From: an uncultured Eubacteriales bacterium
Lineage (GTDB): Bacteria > Bacillota > Clostridia > Oscillospirales > Acutalibacteraceae
Direction: 5' to 3'
Length of the DNA stretch: 6,971 bases
NCBI GenBank assembly: GCA_900322105.1
Contig: ONYV01000057.1
Coordinates: 1 to 6,971, forward strand
Shown in pieces: positions 1-6,413 of the stretch. The notes beneath the pieces were generated by a model. The model saw only the letters and a list, made by a program, of their open reading frames with translations, was not told the DNA's origin and did no database searches. The position numbers were made by a program, and so were the translations under genes. How positions within the stretch are numbered: the first letter of the stretch is position 1; every line of letters starts with the position of its first letter.

Positions 1-40
1 TTAACACTGTACGAATAAAATAACATTGAAAAGCAGGTAG

Positions 41-90
41 CTATTTTCGGGACGTAGAGGCCGCAGGTTCAAATCCTGTCACCTCGACCA
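41..90 (+). pseudogene. 3' half of a tRNA-Pro gene (anticodon CGG), probable attachment-site scar
   Basis: The 3' half of a tRNA can be read base by base. The anticodon loop TTCGGGA is at 46-52 (anticodon CGG, 48-50) and the 3' anticodon strand CGTAG at 53-57. The T-stem GCAGG is at 63-67, the T-loop TTCAAAT at 68-74 and CCTGT at 75-79. The acceptor 3' strand CACCTCG is at 80-86, followed by discriminator A and encoded CCA at 88-90. This fits tRNA-Pro. The 5' acceptor strand it needs (CGAGGTG) is absent from bases 1-40, and the 5' anticodon strand CTATT (41-45) pairs properly at only three or four of five positions, so a working tRNA cannot form. Fragments starting near the anticodon loop and ending at CCA are typical of sites left when a tyrosine-recombinase element integrates into a tRNA gene. 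By that logic the element lies to the left of base ~45 and the native downstream DNA to the right. Alternatives are a decayed pseudo-tRNA, or the second exon of an intron-split tRNA. Confidence 0.75.
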
Positions 91-95
91 GAAAC

Positions 96-117
96 GCCCC
101 TCGCTGATGTGAGGGGC
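96..117 (+). terminator. GC-rich hairpin just after the tRNA fragment
   Basis: A perfect 7-bp stem, GCCCCTC (96-102) with GAGGGGC (111-117), closes an 8-base loop six bases after the CCA. Only an A/T-rich stretch follows, not a T-run, so it is a weak intrinsic terminator or a 3'-processing hairpin. Its position suggests it once ended the tRNA-Pro transcript. Confidence 0.5.
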
Positions 118-121
118 TCAA

Positions 122-194
122 ATAATATAGAACAGAGAATAAATGATTCATTAGAAATAGTCCGACGGGCATTTCTATATTATATTGTTTATTC
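122..194. repeat. AT-rich nested and crossing inverted repeats
   Basis: An 11-base arm, ATAATATAGAA (122-132), has its exact inverse at 173-183. A second arm, GAATAAA (137-143), has its inverse at 188-194. The two pairings cross, so both together would form a pseudoknot-like arrangement. Inside lie the palindrome AATGATTCATT (142-152) and a small hairpin (154-158 with 171-175 and 160-163 with 167-170), which competes with the 11-base pairing. No open reading frame is evident. In AT-rich DNA part of this could be chance. Confidence 0.35.
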
Positions 195-220
195 TTTTTT
201 TATTAAATTTTATTAAAAAC

Positions 221-260
221 AGGACTGTCTTGCAGCAAATGCGCAGGCAGTTCTTTTTTT
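221..260 (+). terminator. Rho-independent terminator upstream of the DUF218 gene
   Basis: Bases from AGGACTGTCT (221-230) pair with the strand ending AGGCAGTTCT (about 245-254), including G-T wobbles. The stem continues inward through TGC/GCG past a bulge. The right arm runs into TTCTTTTTTT (251-260). It lies before the promoter at 276-304, so it should stop read-through from the left and insulate the DUF218 gene. Confidence 0.7.
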
Positions 261-275
261 GCGGCGGTGAATCGC

Positions 276-304
276 TTGCAGAGAGTTAGTGAATGTGCTA
301 TAAT
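276..304 (+). promoter_or_regulatory. Sigma-A promoter of the DUF218 gene, with extended -10
   Basis: The -35 box TTGCAG (276-281) is followed by a 17-base spacer and a perfect TATAAT (299-304). TG at 296-297 makes it an extended -10. Transcription should start near 311, giving a leader of about 112 bases before the ATG at 424. The leader has a short GCCG/CGGC hairpin (about 384-398), but no known riboswitch or attenuator is recognised in it. Confidence 0.8.
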
Positions 305-409
305 AGACTTCCCCGGAAACTTCCGAAGCACCGTTTTACTTGTCTCTTCTGCGTAATACGGCACTTCTGTGGTTTTCGAGGAAGCCGAATAAAGCGGCAG
401 TATATGACG

Positions 410-415
410 AGGAGG
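410..415 (+). promoter_or_regulatory. Ribosome binding site that sets the DUF218 gene start
   Basis: AGGAGG (410-415) lies 8 bases before the ATG at 424. It favours this start over an in-frame TTG at 340, which has no comparable site and would add 28 residues lacking signal or domain character. Confidence 0.85.
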
Positions 416-423
416 CAGAGAAC

Positions 424-1968
424 ATGAAAAAAACAAAGCGCAGGCTGAAACCGCGCCATATTTTTTGTATTGTATCGGTTCTGACAGTATTGATCGTATA
501 TTTTATATTTCTGTGCAATTATAGCAGAGTATATACCTTTTCTTTTTGGCTGACCGGCAAGACGGATCTCAGCACAGTAGAAGTGACTGTTTCAGACGAA
601 AGCAAAGTGAAAGTCAATAAGATCTACACAGGCAAGTTCAAGGGCAACATTGATGCATTGTTTATTGATATCGAAAGCATCAGCCCGGGGCATGTCAGAC
701 TATCCGCGTCGTATACAGATATTTATCAGATATCCTATGATCCGCATGGCGAGAAAGATCGGGTGGAATATGAATACTATCCGCAAACAATGGAAGTAGA
801 TCTTCATGTCACGCCTTTTGGAATGATCTATAATGAAACACATGATATTTTTAGGGGTATCTGGACGGTCAACCTGCTTGGATGTGTACTGACGCTGATC
901 GTGATCATTACGCTGGCACTGTCCTTTCGGGAAAAACAAAAAAACGGCGATTTCACATACTCCATGGTCATCATCGGAGGCGTTGTTTTTTTTCTGACGG
1001 TAACGCTCCTCCTTTCTTTGTACCAGATCATCATCGGCTGGGACTTGAGGGATATCAATACCTTCAAATCACAGCTATATACACTCAGCCAGATCGGAAC
1101 GAGTTTTATGCAGGCGACGGAAATTCCCTTGCTGCTGTTTTGTCTGGCACTCAGCATCAGTAATATACAGCTTGTACGTCATGAAGGCTTTCGTCCGCAG
1201 AATCTTCTGGGCGTGCTGCTGGGATTCTTTGTGATCGCTGCTATGGCAGTCGTTCACTTTGTGGATCTGAACCTCTCTTGGTTTGATGTAAGTATGTATG
1301 ACGTGCTGACAATCATCAACATGGCGATCTCGTTTGTCGTCGGTTATATGGAATCTCTGCTGGTTTCGACGATCGTTTGCGCAGTTGCTTCGACAAAATA
1401 CAAAATACAGCATCCGCTGGACTACCTCATTATTCTTGGCTGCGCTATCCGAAAGGACGGAACACCAACGCCGATTTTGCAGGGAAGAATCGACCGTGCG
1501 CTTGCTTTTGACAGAGAGCAGGCGGAAAAATGGGATCATCATGCAAAGTTTGTTCCCTCAGGCGGTCAGGGAAGCGATGAAGTGATCAGCGAAGCAGAAA
1601 GCATGAAACGCTATCTGATGGAGCAGGGAATCCCCGAAGAACGTATTTTGAAGGAAGACAGATCTGTCAACACATACCAGAATATGGCGTTTTCCAAAAA
1701 GGTGATCCAAAAGGATGCAGGCAGACTGTCCGAGAAAACGATCGGTTTTTCTACCACAAATTACCATGTGTTTCGGGGGTATACACTGGCGCAGAGAGTT
1801 GGTATGAAGGTACGGGGGTTGTCTGCCAAAACAAAACTGTATTTCTTTCCGAATGCTTTTTTGCGAGAGTTTATCGGGCTGTTGTTTGAAAAGAAATGGA
1901 TCCATTTGATCGCGTTACTCATCGTTATTGTCTTCTTTACGTCACTTTATCTGATCCTGACTTTCTGA
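424..1968 (+). CDS. Multi-pass membrane protein with a YdcF/SanA/ElyC-type DUF218 domain
   Basis: The product has 514 residues. A basic N-terminus is followed by a membrane helix (about 12-31) and a soluble, presumably extracytoplasmic segment (32-146). Further helices lie near 147-167, 180-203, 232-249, 261-281 and 292-322. The DUF218 domain spans about 331-485, and a last helix lies at 493-513. DUF218 hallmarks are visible: YLIILGCAIRKDG at the first strand, SGGQGSDE (379-386), SEAESM (389-394), GIPEERI (402-408), SVNTYQN (414-420), STTNYHVFRG (443-452) and PNAFLREF (476-483). The conserved Ser/Gly, Asp/Glu and His residues are intact. Family members in E. coli (SanA, ElyC) are linked to envelope integrity, and ElyC to undecaprenyl-lipid metabolism; the reaction is not settled. 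At 514 residues it is longer than many DUF218 proteins because of the extra helices and the 115-residue external segment. Positive charges suggest the DUF218 domain faces the cytoplasm, but this is uncertain. It appears monocistronic. Confidence 0.88.
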   Translation: MKKTKRRLKPRHIFCIVSVLTVLIVYFIFLCNYSRVYTFSFWLTGKTDLSTVEVTVSDESKVKVNKIYTGKFKGNIDALFIDIESISPGHVRLSASYTDIYQISYDPHGEKDRVEYEYYPQTMEVDLHVTPFGMIYNETHDIFRGIWTVNLLGCVLTLIVIITLALSFREKQKNGDFTYSMVIIGGVVFFLTVTLLLSLYQIIIGWDLRDINTFKSQLYTLSQIGTSFMQATEIPLLLFCLALSISNIQLVRHEGFRPQNLLGVLLGFFVIAAMAVVHFVDLNLSWFDVSMYDVLTIINMAISFVVGYMESLLVSTIVCAVASTKYKIQHPLDYLIILGCAIRKDGTPTPILQGRIDRALAFDREQAEKWDHHAKFVPSGGQGSDEVISEAESMKRYLMEQGIPEERILKEDRSVNTYQNMAFSKKVIQKDAGRLSEKTIGFSTTNYHVFRGYTLAQRVGMKVRGLSAKTKLYFFPNAFLREFIGLLFEKKWIHLIALLIVIVFFTSLYLILTF

Positions 1969-2058
1969 CGCTTTGATTGGCTCAGTCATCCGTGACTTCA
2001 TAACTTCTGCGCGATCCGCTCAAAACCGATAATGTACTTTTTGGCGTGACTGACTGAA

Positions 2059-2110
2059 AAAACCTGTTTTCTGCTCTGACATCGGAACAGAAAACAGGTT
2101 TTCATGTTTT
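2059..2110. terminator. Bidirectional terminator between convergent genes
   Basis: A perfect 15-bp stem, AAAACCTGTTTTCTG (2059-2073) with its complement (2088-2102), encloses a 14-base loop. On the plus strand it runs into TTTTCATGTTTT; on the minus strand the exit side reads TTTTTTCAGTC. It can therefore end both the DUF218 gene and the converging transglutaminase-like gene. Between the DUF218 stop codon and this stem (1969-2058) no gene is seen. Confidence 0.85.
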
Positions 2111-2127
2111 TACCAAAATCGTTGGTT

Positions 2128-3867
2128 TTATTCCTCCGCAAAACGGATGTATTCGGGATAGGGCATATTGTCTGCGGCATAGGGTATCATGTTTACGTTG
2201 TCGATAAAATGATCGTTATTTCTCTGCATATATTCTCTGCTCCTGTTGAACCATGTCCACTCATCAACGGGTTCGCCATCGTCCCATGTACAGTCGAATT
2301 CATACCATTTTCCATCCAGACAGATCAGATTCCATTCATGGTCACCGCCTGAAACGTCCCGTACATTCAGCCCTGCCAGATTCATCAGATATTTTGCAGT
2401 CTGCGCATAGTGTCTGCATACGCCTCTGTTGTTGATGATGCCATAATAAATGATCGGCTGACCTGGCTCTTCCGGTTCGCTGTAATCGTCATATTCCATA
2501 AAATCCTCGATATACTCCGCCAGTCTGATCTGCTTTTCCAGATCGGACATATCCTCTGTGATCGTCTTGCTGACAATCTCCTTTGCCTTGTTTTCAATGG
2601 CAAGGTAATTCTTGATATCATACATCAGCGCCTTTGTCAGCGTTTCGTTGTCCTCGATCGTTTCCCAATCGCTGATACAGCTGTTGTCGATACACAGGCG
2701 TTTGAGCGTGTGATTGTCTTTCAAGGGTGCAATACTCTTGATGTAGTTTTCGACCAGCGTCAGTTCTTCAAGATTCTCAATACGGGCAAGCGGAGCAATA
2801 TCCGTAATGAGAGAATCGTTGATGCTGATGTTTTTCAGCTTTTTGCAGGCGCTCAGGTCAGGAAGAGTCGTGAGCTGTGAAGCATTGTAAAAGTCAATGC
2901 TTTCGAGTTCTGTCAGCTTTGACAGAGGCGAAAGATCTGAAATATAGCTGTCTGATATGGCAACGGTTTTCAAATTAACAAAATACTCAATACCGTCCAG
3001 TGACACAACAGGGTTATTGTACGCATGATATGTAAGCTTGGTGATTTTTTTGCAGTCCTCAGCAGTCAGTTCGGCGTCCTGCGGCAGGTTAAGTTCACTG
3101 CGTGCCATTTCTGCAAGACCTGCATCCATTTTCCCATCAGGCGATTTTTCGTCATGCTTCAGCGCAGGTATCCCGGGCGCTTCTGCATTCATCGGCTGAT
3201 AGAGATAAGTGCCGTTTCGCTTGTCGCCCTGATCGGAATCGCTGAAATATACGTTCATGCTTTGCGGATCGGTAAATTCCAACGAAACGGTTTCGTTTTT
3301 GCCGCTTAGTACAAAATGCGTCTGATCGGCGTTTTTGTCAAAGGGCGCTTCCGCCGTCATCAGATAAATGGAATTCCGGACCGTGAACGGTTCTGCTATA
3401 ACCCTGAGGCGCAGCAATCGGAAATAAAGCCTATCGTCTGTACAGTAAACCTCAGCCTCGTAACCTATTTGCGGACTTTCGTTATCCTTATCAAGATCCA
3501 TCAGATAATACAGACCGCTGCTGATCTTACTTTCGCGTGGTTCGTCTGATTCCTTTGGTTCTGTTACAGAGTTTTCTTTCACGCTGCTTTCCGCTGAAGA
3601 GGGTTCTTCTTTGGCTGATTCATCTTTGCTGCTTTCTGATGTGGAAGTGTCTTTTCGGCTGTTTTGACTGTCGGATGATTCATCATGAGCATTGCTGCTT
3701 TGGGACGCTCCGTTTACGGTCGATGATTCTTTGCTGCTTTCGTCTGAAACGCTGTTTTCGGGTGTGGATGATGTTGCAGAATTTTGACTTTGAGAGCAGG
3801 CGCTCAGCATCAGCGCACACAGCAGACCGATCAGACTACCAGTCATGATTTTTCTGAAATTTCTCAT
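2128..3867 (-). CDS. Surface lipoprotein with leucine-rich repeats and a transglutaminase-like domain
   Basis: The product has 579 residues. The signal peptide ends in lipobox LSAC with Cys24 the lipidation site. A Ser/Asp/Glu/Lys-rich linker (25 to about 117) should span the cell wall. Residues 118-240 form an unrecognised, strand-rich region. From about 262 a cap leads into internalin-like leucine-rich repeats with a 22-residue period, starting near 298, 320, 343, 365 and 387. A helical segment (410-460) precedes a transglutaminase-like core with the Cys-His-Asp triad in place: RGVCRHYA (Cys484), GGDHEWNL (His510) and YEFDCTWDD (Asp526). That fold crosslinks or hydrolyses amide bonds in transglutaminases and papain-like proteases; the reaction here is not known, and the repeats probably choose a partner. 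The start is chosen for its ribosome site AAGGAG, 8 bases upstream, and the lipoprotein signal. An in-frame ATG further upstream (4008) lies before the promoter and would bury the signal peptide. It is divergent from the metallopeptidase-like lipoprotein gene. Confidence 0.9.
   Translation of the reverse strand: MRNFRKIMTGSLIGLLCALMLSACSQSQNSATSSTPENSVSDESSKESSTVNGASQSSNAHDESSDSQNSRKDTSTSESSKDESAKEEPSSAESSVKENSVTEPKESDEPRESKISSGLYYLMDLDKDNESPQIGYEAEVYCTDDRLYFRLLRLRVIAEPFTVRNSIYLMTAEAPFDKNADQTHFVLSGKNETVSLEFTDPQSMNVYFSDSDQGDKRNGTYLYQPMNAEAPGIPALKHDEKSPDGKMDAGLAEMARSELNLPQDAELTAEDCKKITKLTYHAYNNPVVSLDGIEYFVNLKTVAISDSYISDLSPLSKLTELESIDFYNASQLTTLPDLSACKKLKNISINDSLITDIAPLARIENLEELTLVENYIKSIAPLKDNHTLKRLCIDNSCISDWETIEDNETLTKALMYDIKNYLAIENKAKEIVSKTITEDMSDLEKQIRLAEYIEDFMEYDDYSEPEEPGQPIIYYGIINNRGVCRHYAQTAKYLMNLAGLNVRDVSGGDHEWNLICLDGKWYEFDCTWDDGEPVDEWTWFNRSREYMQRNNDHFIDNVNMIPYAADNMPYPEYIRFAEE
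2668..3084 (-). repeat. Leucine-rich repeat block in the lipoprotein
   Basis: Residues about 262-400 contain a cap and five repeats of the internalin type. The recurring pattern is a leading Leu, then Leu/Ile-x-Ile/Leu, an Asn/Asp turn, Ile-x-Asp-Ile/Leu, Ser/Ala-Pro-Leu. Good examples are SYISDLSPLSKLT and SLITDIAPLARIE. Repeat two is one residue longer than the others (23 against 22). These arrays usually form a curved binding surface; the ligand is unknown. Confidence 0.75.
3517..3795 (-). repeat. Low-complexity Ser/Asp/Glu linker coding region
   Basis: Residues 25-117 of the lipoprotein are built from short irregular units such as SSKESS, DESSDS, SESSKDES and SAESS. This gives an acidic, disordered spacer of about 93 residues. 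Such spacers usually carry a lipid-anchored domain through the peptidoglycan. The irregular units suggest growth by slippage, so length may vary between strains. Confidence 0.7.
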
Positions 3868-3875
3868 GTTGCATT

Positions 3876-3881
3876 CTCCTT
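3876..3881 (-). promoter_or_regulatory. Ribosome binding site that sets the transglutaminase-like gene start
   Basis: On the minus strand AAGGAG (within AAAAGGAG) lies 8 bases before the ATG at 3867. It supports that ATG over the in-frame ATG at 4008. Confidence 0.85.
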
Positions 3882-3900
3882 TTGATGATCTCTGCATAGT

Positions 3901-3929
3901 ATTGTAGCACAAAACGCAGTAAGATTCCA
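3901..3929 (-). promoter_or_regulatory. Promoter of the transglutaminase-like lipoprotein gene
   Basis: On the minus strand TGTGCTACAAT places TACAAT (3901-3906) in an extended -10 context (TG at 3908-3909). The -35 hexamer at 17-base spacing, TGGAAT (3924-3929), is poor, so the extended -10 probably carries recognition. The predicted start near 3894 gives a leader of about 27 bases. The 7-base inverted repeat ATTGTAG (3901-3907) / CTACAAT (3933-3939) overlaps the -10 and brackets the spacer and -35. It is a possible operator, though short enough to be chance. Confidence 0.6.
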
Positions 3930-4035
3930 TTTCTACAATAGATAAAAACGAGCCGTTCAATGGTTGTGATTTATTATAATTTACTATTCTGCCGGTTTTG
4001 TTTCGCATATCAATGCTTTTTGATCGATGTCTTTC

Positions 4036-4064
4036 TTGACGTCAGAAGAGAAGATGAGTACAAT
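4036..4064 (+). promoter_or_regulatory. Sigma-A promoter of the metallopeptidase-like lipoprotein gene
   Basis: TTGACG (4036-4041) matches the -35 consensus at five of six bases. A 17-base spacer leads to TACAAT (4059-4064), also five of six. The start is expected near 4071, leaving a leader of about 47 bases. The ribosome site ATGAGG (4105-4110), 7 bases before the ATG, is weaker than those of the other two complete genes, which may mean lower translation. Confidence 0.75.
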
Positions 4065-4117
4065 AAGGATAAGAAATATGGGCAGCAGAGTTTGTCCCGA
4101 TGAAATGAGGCTTAATA

Positions 4118-6169
4118 ATGAAAACAATAAGAATACTCTTTGCTTCTGTCTTGCTGACATTGGTGCTGAATGCCTGCACGATTCAGGGATCCTTACCGTC
4201 CGAATCGGACAAGGCAGACAGCAGCGTTTCAGATACTTCTGTTTCAGATCAAAAGGAGCATTCCGACACAAAGTCAAACGAAGAGATCGCTGACCTCCCG
4301 CTGCTCAAAAAGCTGGACTGTATCGGAACGGATGCGATGATAGATGCGGTCGCAGAAGCGGATGACTATGTGATAGCGGTGCTTGTGAGGAACAATACAG
4401 TCGAAAACAATGTTCTGACGGTCGGATATACCGTCATGATGGTGGATATTGCAAAGGATGAGATCGTCAGCAGATTTGACGCAGGGGACAACGATCAGCT
4501 TTTAGGCGTGAGCAGAGAAGAAAATGCGATCCTTTTGGATTCCGAAAAAGAGCTTGTCAGTCTGTATCGTCAGGATGGTACGATCCTGCGTCAGTTTCCT
4601 GTGGATTCTGCTGTCCTGCAGTACCGCAGAGAAGACGACTGTCTTTATACGCTGAGCGGAACGATCATACGGTACGATCTGAACGGCAGCGGTAAAACGC
4701 TTGTAAAAATGGCATCGGACAACGTACTGTCCGATATTGATACAAAGACAAACACGGGGATCCTTTCTGTTGGCAGTGTGCTCGATACATCCCCTGATCT
4801 GTTTGAACCTGTTTTGTATTCATTTTCGGATGGTCAGGTACAAAGGCTGATGCAGTTAGATGTATTTTCAGAGTATTATTTTTGTGACGAAGGGCTTGCT
4901 GCCGTCCGACAGGCAAATGATTATACGGACTATCCTGAAAGTCAGCTGTATCTTTATCCGACATCACAGCAGCCGAGGGCTTATGATACAGGCGGACAGT
5001 ATCGTCTGAAACAAATGACCCGTTCGGGATTGTTTATCGGTACACTGCCGTCTTACGCAGAAAAGAATACAGCGTGTCCTGTGATCCTGATCGATGCGCG
5101 GAATGCTTCCTTTGCCAATATTTCAGAGCTCGGAGAAAAAGATATTGACAGCGTGAAGTATTTAAGCGAAAGCGGATTGATCGCGCTGACGGTCGATGAA
5201 GGGATGAATGCTTTACGCTCGCTTTACCTGATCAATCCCGAAAAGGCTGATTTTTCACAGAAACTGAAAGCGTCCGAACCGGAAAAGAGATCGCAGCAGC
5301 CGCAGTATTCCTGCGGAGATCATCTGAAAGCGCAGAGAGAAAAAGCAGATGCATTAGAAGAACGTTTCAGTGTAGAGATCCTCATCGGCAACGAGATCAA
5401 AAACGCTGTGATAGGATCGGATTATGATAATATTTCTGTGGAAGAAGGCGATTTTTATCTGACGGAGGAAGAACAGTGTCACGCAATAGATATCACGCTG
5501 GACAAACTGGAACGGCTGATGTCGCTTTATGGGAAAACATTTTTTGAAAGGTTTCATGATTTCAAAGGAGAGGGCGGACTTAGGATCCTGCTCGTAGAAA
5601 AGGTCAACAGCAACAGTGAACTGTTTGACGCATACGCTTATGCGCAAAAGCACGGCGGATGGCTCTATATGGTACTGCCTGTGGTGGCGGATGATGAAGC
5701 AAGGATAGACGGGACATTTCACCATGAACTGTGGCACGATACGGAGTCTTATATCTCAATGTATGAGAATGATGCTTTTGATTTTGAGGAATGGTCAGAA
5801 ATGAATGCGGCAGGGTTTCAATATCGTATGGTGCAAAAGGGATATGAAGAAGATGAGAACGGAGAAGTATATGCTCTGACGGAAAACAAGGATCCCGAGA
5901 AGACGTGTGTGGTGAATAAATACTCCTGCGTTAATGAGAGGGAGGACAGGGCGACTTTTATCGAATATCTGACAGAAGATCCCCAAACGCTGAAATGGAG
6001 CAGTGATCTGTCTGAAGCGGCGGAATACAGCACAATGAAGGACTACTATTTTACCTTTCCGTTTCTGAAAGCAAAATACGAATACATGAAACAATACACG
6101 GACAAATACTTTGAAGGTACTTACTGGCCTTTTTCATTCTCTGAGCAGCAGGCGTCATCCGATGAATAA
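4118..6169 (+). CDS. Surface lipoprotein with a C-terminal HExxH zinc metallopeptidase-like domain
   Basis: The product has 683 residues. The signal peptide ends in lipobox LNAC with Cys20 the lipidation site. A short Ser/Asp-rich linker (about 25-55) follows. Residues about 65-380 are a run of short strands with recurring tyrosine/Asp-Gly turns (RQDGTILRQF, IIRYDLNGSGK, LYSFSDGQV, SLYLINPEK) that look like beta-propeller blades. The C-terminal domain (about 405-670) contains FHHELWHD, a zinc-binding HExxH with His536, catalytic Glu537 and His540. A gluzincin-type third ligand is probably Glu609 in NEREDRATF, 69 residues later; WSEMNAAGFQYR (559-570) lies between. It should therefore act outside the cell as a lipid-anchored zinc protease, possibly with the propeller as substrate-binding or inhibitory domain. 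The substrate and exact peptidase family are not recognised. The start rests on the ribosome site and signal peptide. It is divergent from the transglutaminase-like gene and followed by its own terminator. Confidence 0.88.
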   Translation: MKTIRILFASVLLTLVLNACTIQGSLPSESDKADSSVSDTSVSDQKEHSDTKSNEEIADLPLLKKLDCIGTDAMIDAVAEADDYVIAVLVRNNTVENNVLTVGYTVMMVDIAKDEIVSRFDAGDNDQLLGVSREENAILLDSEKELVSLYRQDGTILRQFPVDSAVLQYRREDDCLYTLSGTIIRYDLNGSGKTLVKMASDNVLSDIDTKTNTGILSVGSVLDTSPDLFEPVLYSFSDGQVQRLMQLDVFSEYYFCDEGLAAVRQANDYTDYPESQLYLYPTSQQPRAYDTGGQYRLKQMTRSGLFIGTLPSYAEKNTACPVILIDARNASFANISELGEKDIDSVKYLSESGLIALTVDEGMNALRSLYLINPEKADFSQKLKASEPEKRSQQPQYSCGDHLKAQREKADALEERFSVEILIGNEIKNAVIGSDYDNISVEEGDFYLTEEEQCHAIDITLDKLERLMSLYGKTFFERFHDFKGEGGLRILLVEKVNSNSELFDAYAYAQKHGGWLYMVLPVVADDEARIDGTFHHELWHDTESYISMYENDAFDFEEWSEMNAAGFQYRMVQKGYEEDENGEVYALTENKDPEKTCVVNKYSCVNEREDRATFIEYLTEDPQTLKWSSDLSEAAEYSTMKDYYFTFPFLKAKYEYMKQYTDKYFEGTYWPFSFSEQQASSDE

Positions 6170-6171
6170 CC

Positions 6172-6213
6172 AAAACCGTCTTTTTCTGAAAACGGAAAGA
6201 GACGGTTTTTGTT
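6172..6213 (+). terminator. Terminator of the metallopeptidase-like gene
   Basis: A 15-bp stem with one G-T pair (6172-6186 with 6195-6209) and an 8-base loop begins two bases after the TAA at 6167-6169. The right arm runs into TTTTTGTTT. On the minus strand the exit tract is only TTTTGGTTATT, so it could stop leftward transcription from gene 4 only weakly. Confidence 0.85.
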
Positions 6214-6413
6214 TGCAGATACTTTTCATGTGTGAGATACGGTCAAATAATGCGGATGAGCTGATCGTACAGAAGAATCATCCTGTCATCTGACTTTCTG
6301 TCCTCGTGATAATGTCCGAAAAACCGGTAAGGACACTCGCACCCCTTTCCTAAAACCGCTGATTTTACGTGAAGTTTATATAAAGCCAATGGTCGGGGTG
6401 ACAGGGATGTATC
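6211..6413. other. Intergenic region without a gene
   Basis: No coding sequence with a ribosome site is seen on either strand. A modest hairpin (TGTCC near 6313-6317 with GGACA near 6331-6335) lies inside. Gene 4 ends at 6414 and has no clear T-tailed terminator here, so its transcript may run left until the 6172-6209 stem. The notable content is the tRNA-Pro-like 16-mer described at 6390-6405. A degraded, plus-strand look-alike, CCTGTCATCTGAC, is at 6282-6294. Confidence 0.5.
6390..6405 (-). repeat. tRNA-Pro 3'-end copy, inverted relative to the one at 75-90
   Basis: On the minus strand the bases read CCTGTCACCCCGACCA. That is the T-stem 3' strand, acceptor 3' strand, discriminator and CCA typical of bacterial tRNA-Pro. 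It matches the fragment at 75-90 in 15 of 16 bases; the single change gives the commoner acceptor CACCCCG. No T-loop, anticodon arm or 5' half precedes it: the sequence just upstream on this strand is the end of gene 4, whose stop codon is 8 bases away. It may be a second attachment scar, a secondary integration site, or chance. Confidence 0.5.

Noticed and set aside
15..90. A complete, functional tRNA-Pro gene
   Set aside because: The 5' acceptor strand, D-stem pairing and part of the anticodon stem are missing.
340..423. An in-frame TTG at 340 that would extend the DUF218 protein by 28 residues
   Set aside because: It lacks a good ribosome site, while AGGAGG sits at the right distance before the ATG at 424, which is followed by a normal basic N-terminus and first membrane helix.
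1998..2058. A minus-strand stretch reading AKKYIIGFERIAQKL before a stop codon, resembling a protein tail
   Set aside because: Only about 18 residues are protein-like; the rest of the frame is the terminator stem. Too short to call a relic gene.
3973..3980. TATAAT-like boxes on both strands in the divergent region
   Set aside because: Neither has a usable -35 box at 16-18 bases, and better promoters lie closer to both genes.
3868..4008. An ATG at 4008 giving a 47-residue N-terminal extension of the transglutaminase-like protein
   Set aside because: It lies upstream of the likely promoter and would bury the lipoprotein signal peptide; the ATG at 3867 has a strong ribosome site.
6282..6294. 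CCTGTCATCTGAC as a third tRNA-Pro-like sequence, on the plus strand
   Set aside because: It needs a substitution and a deletion and lacks the CCA end, so chance is a sufficient explanation.
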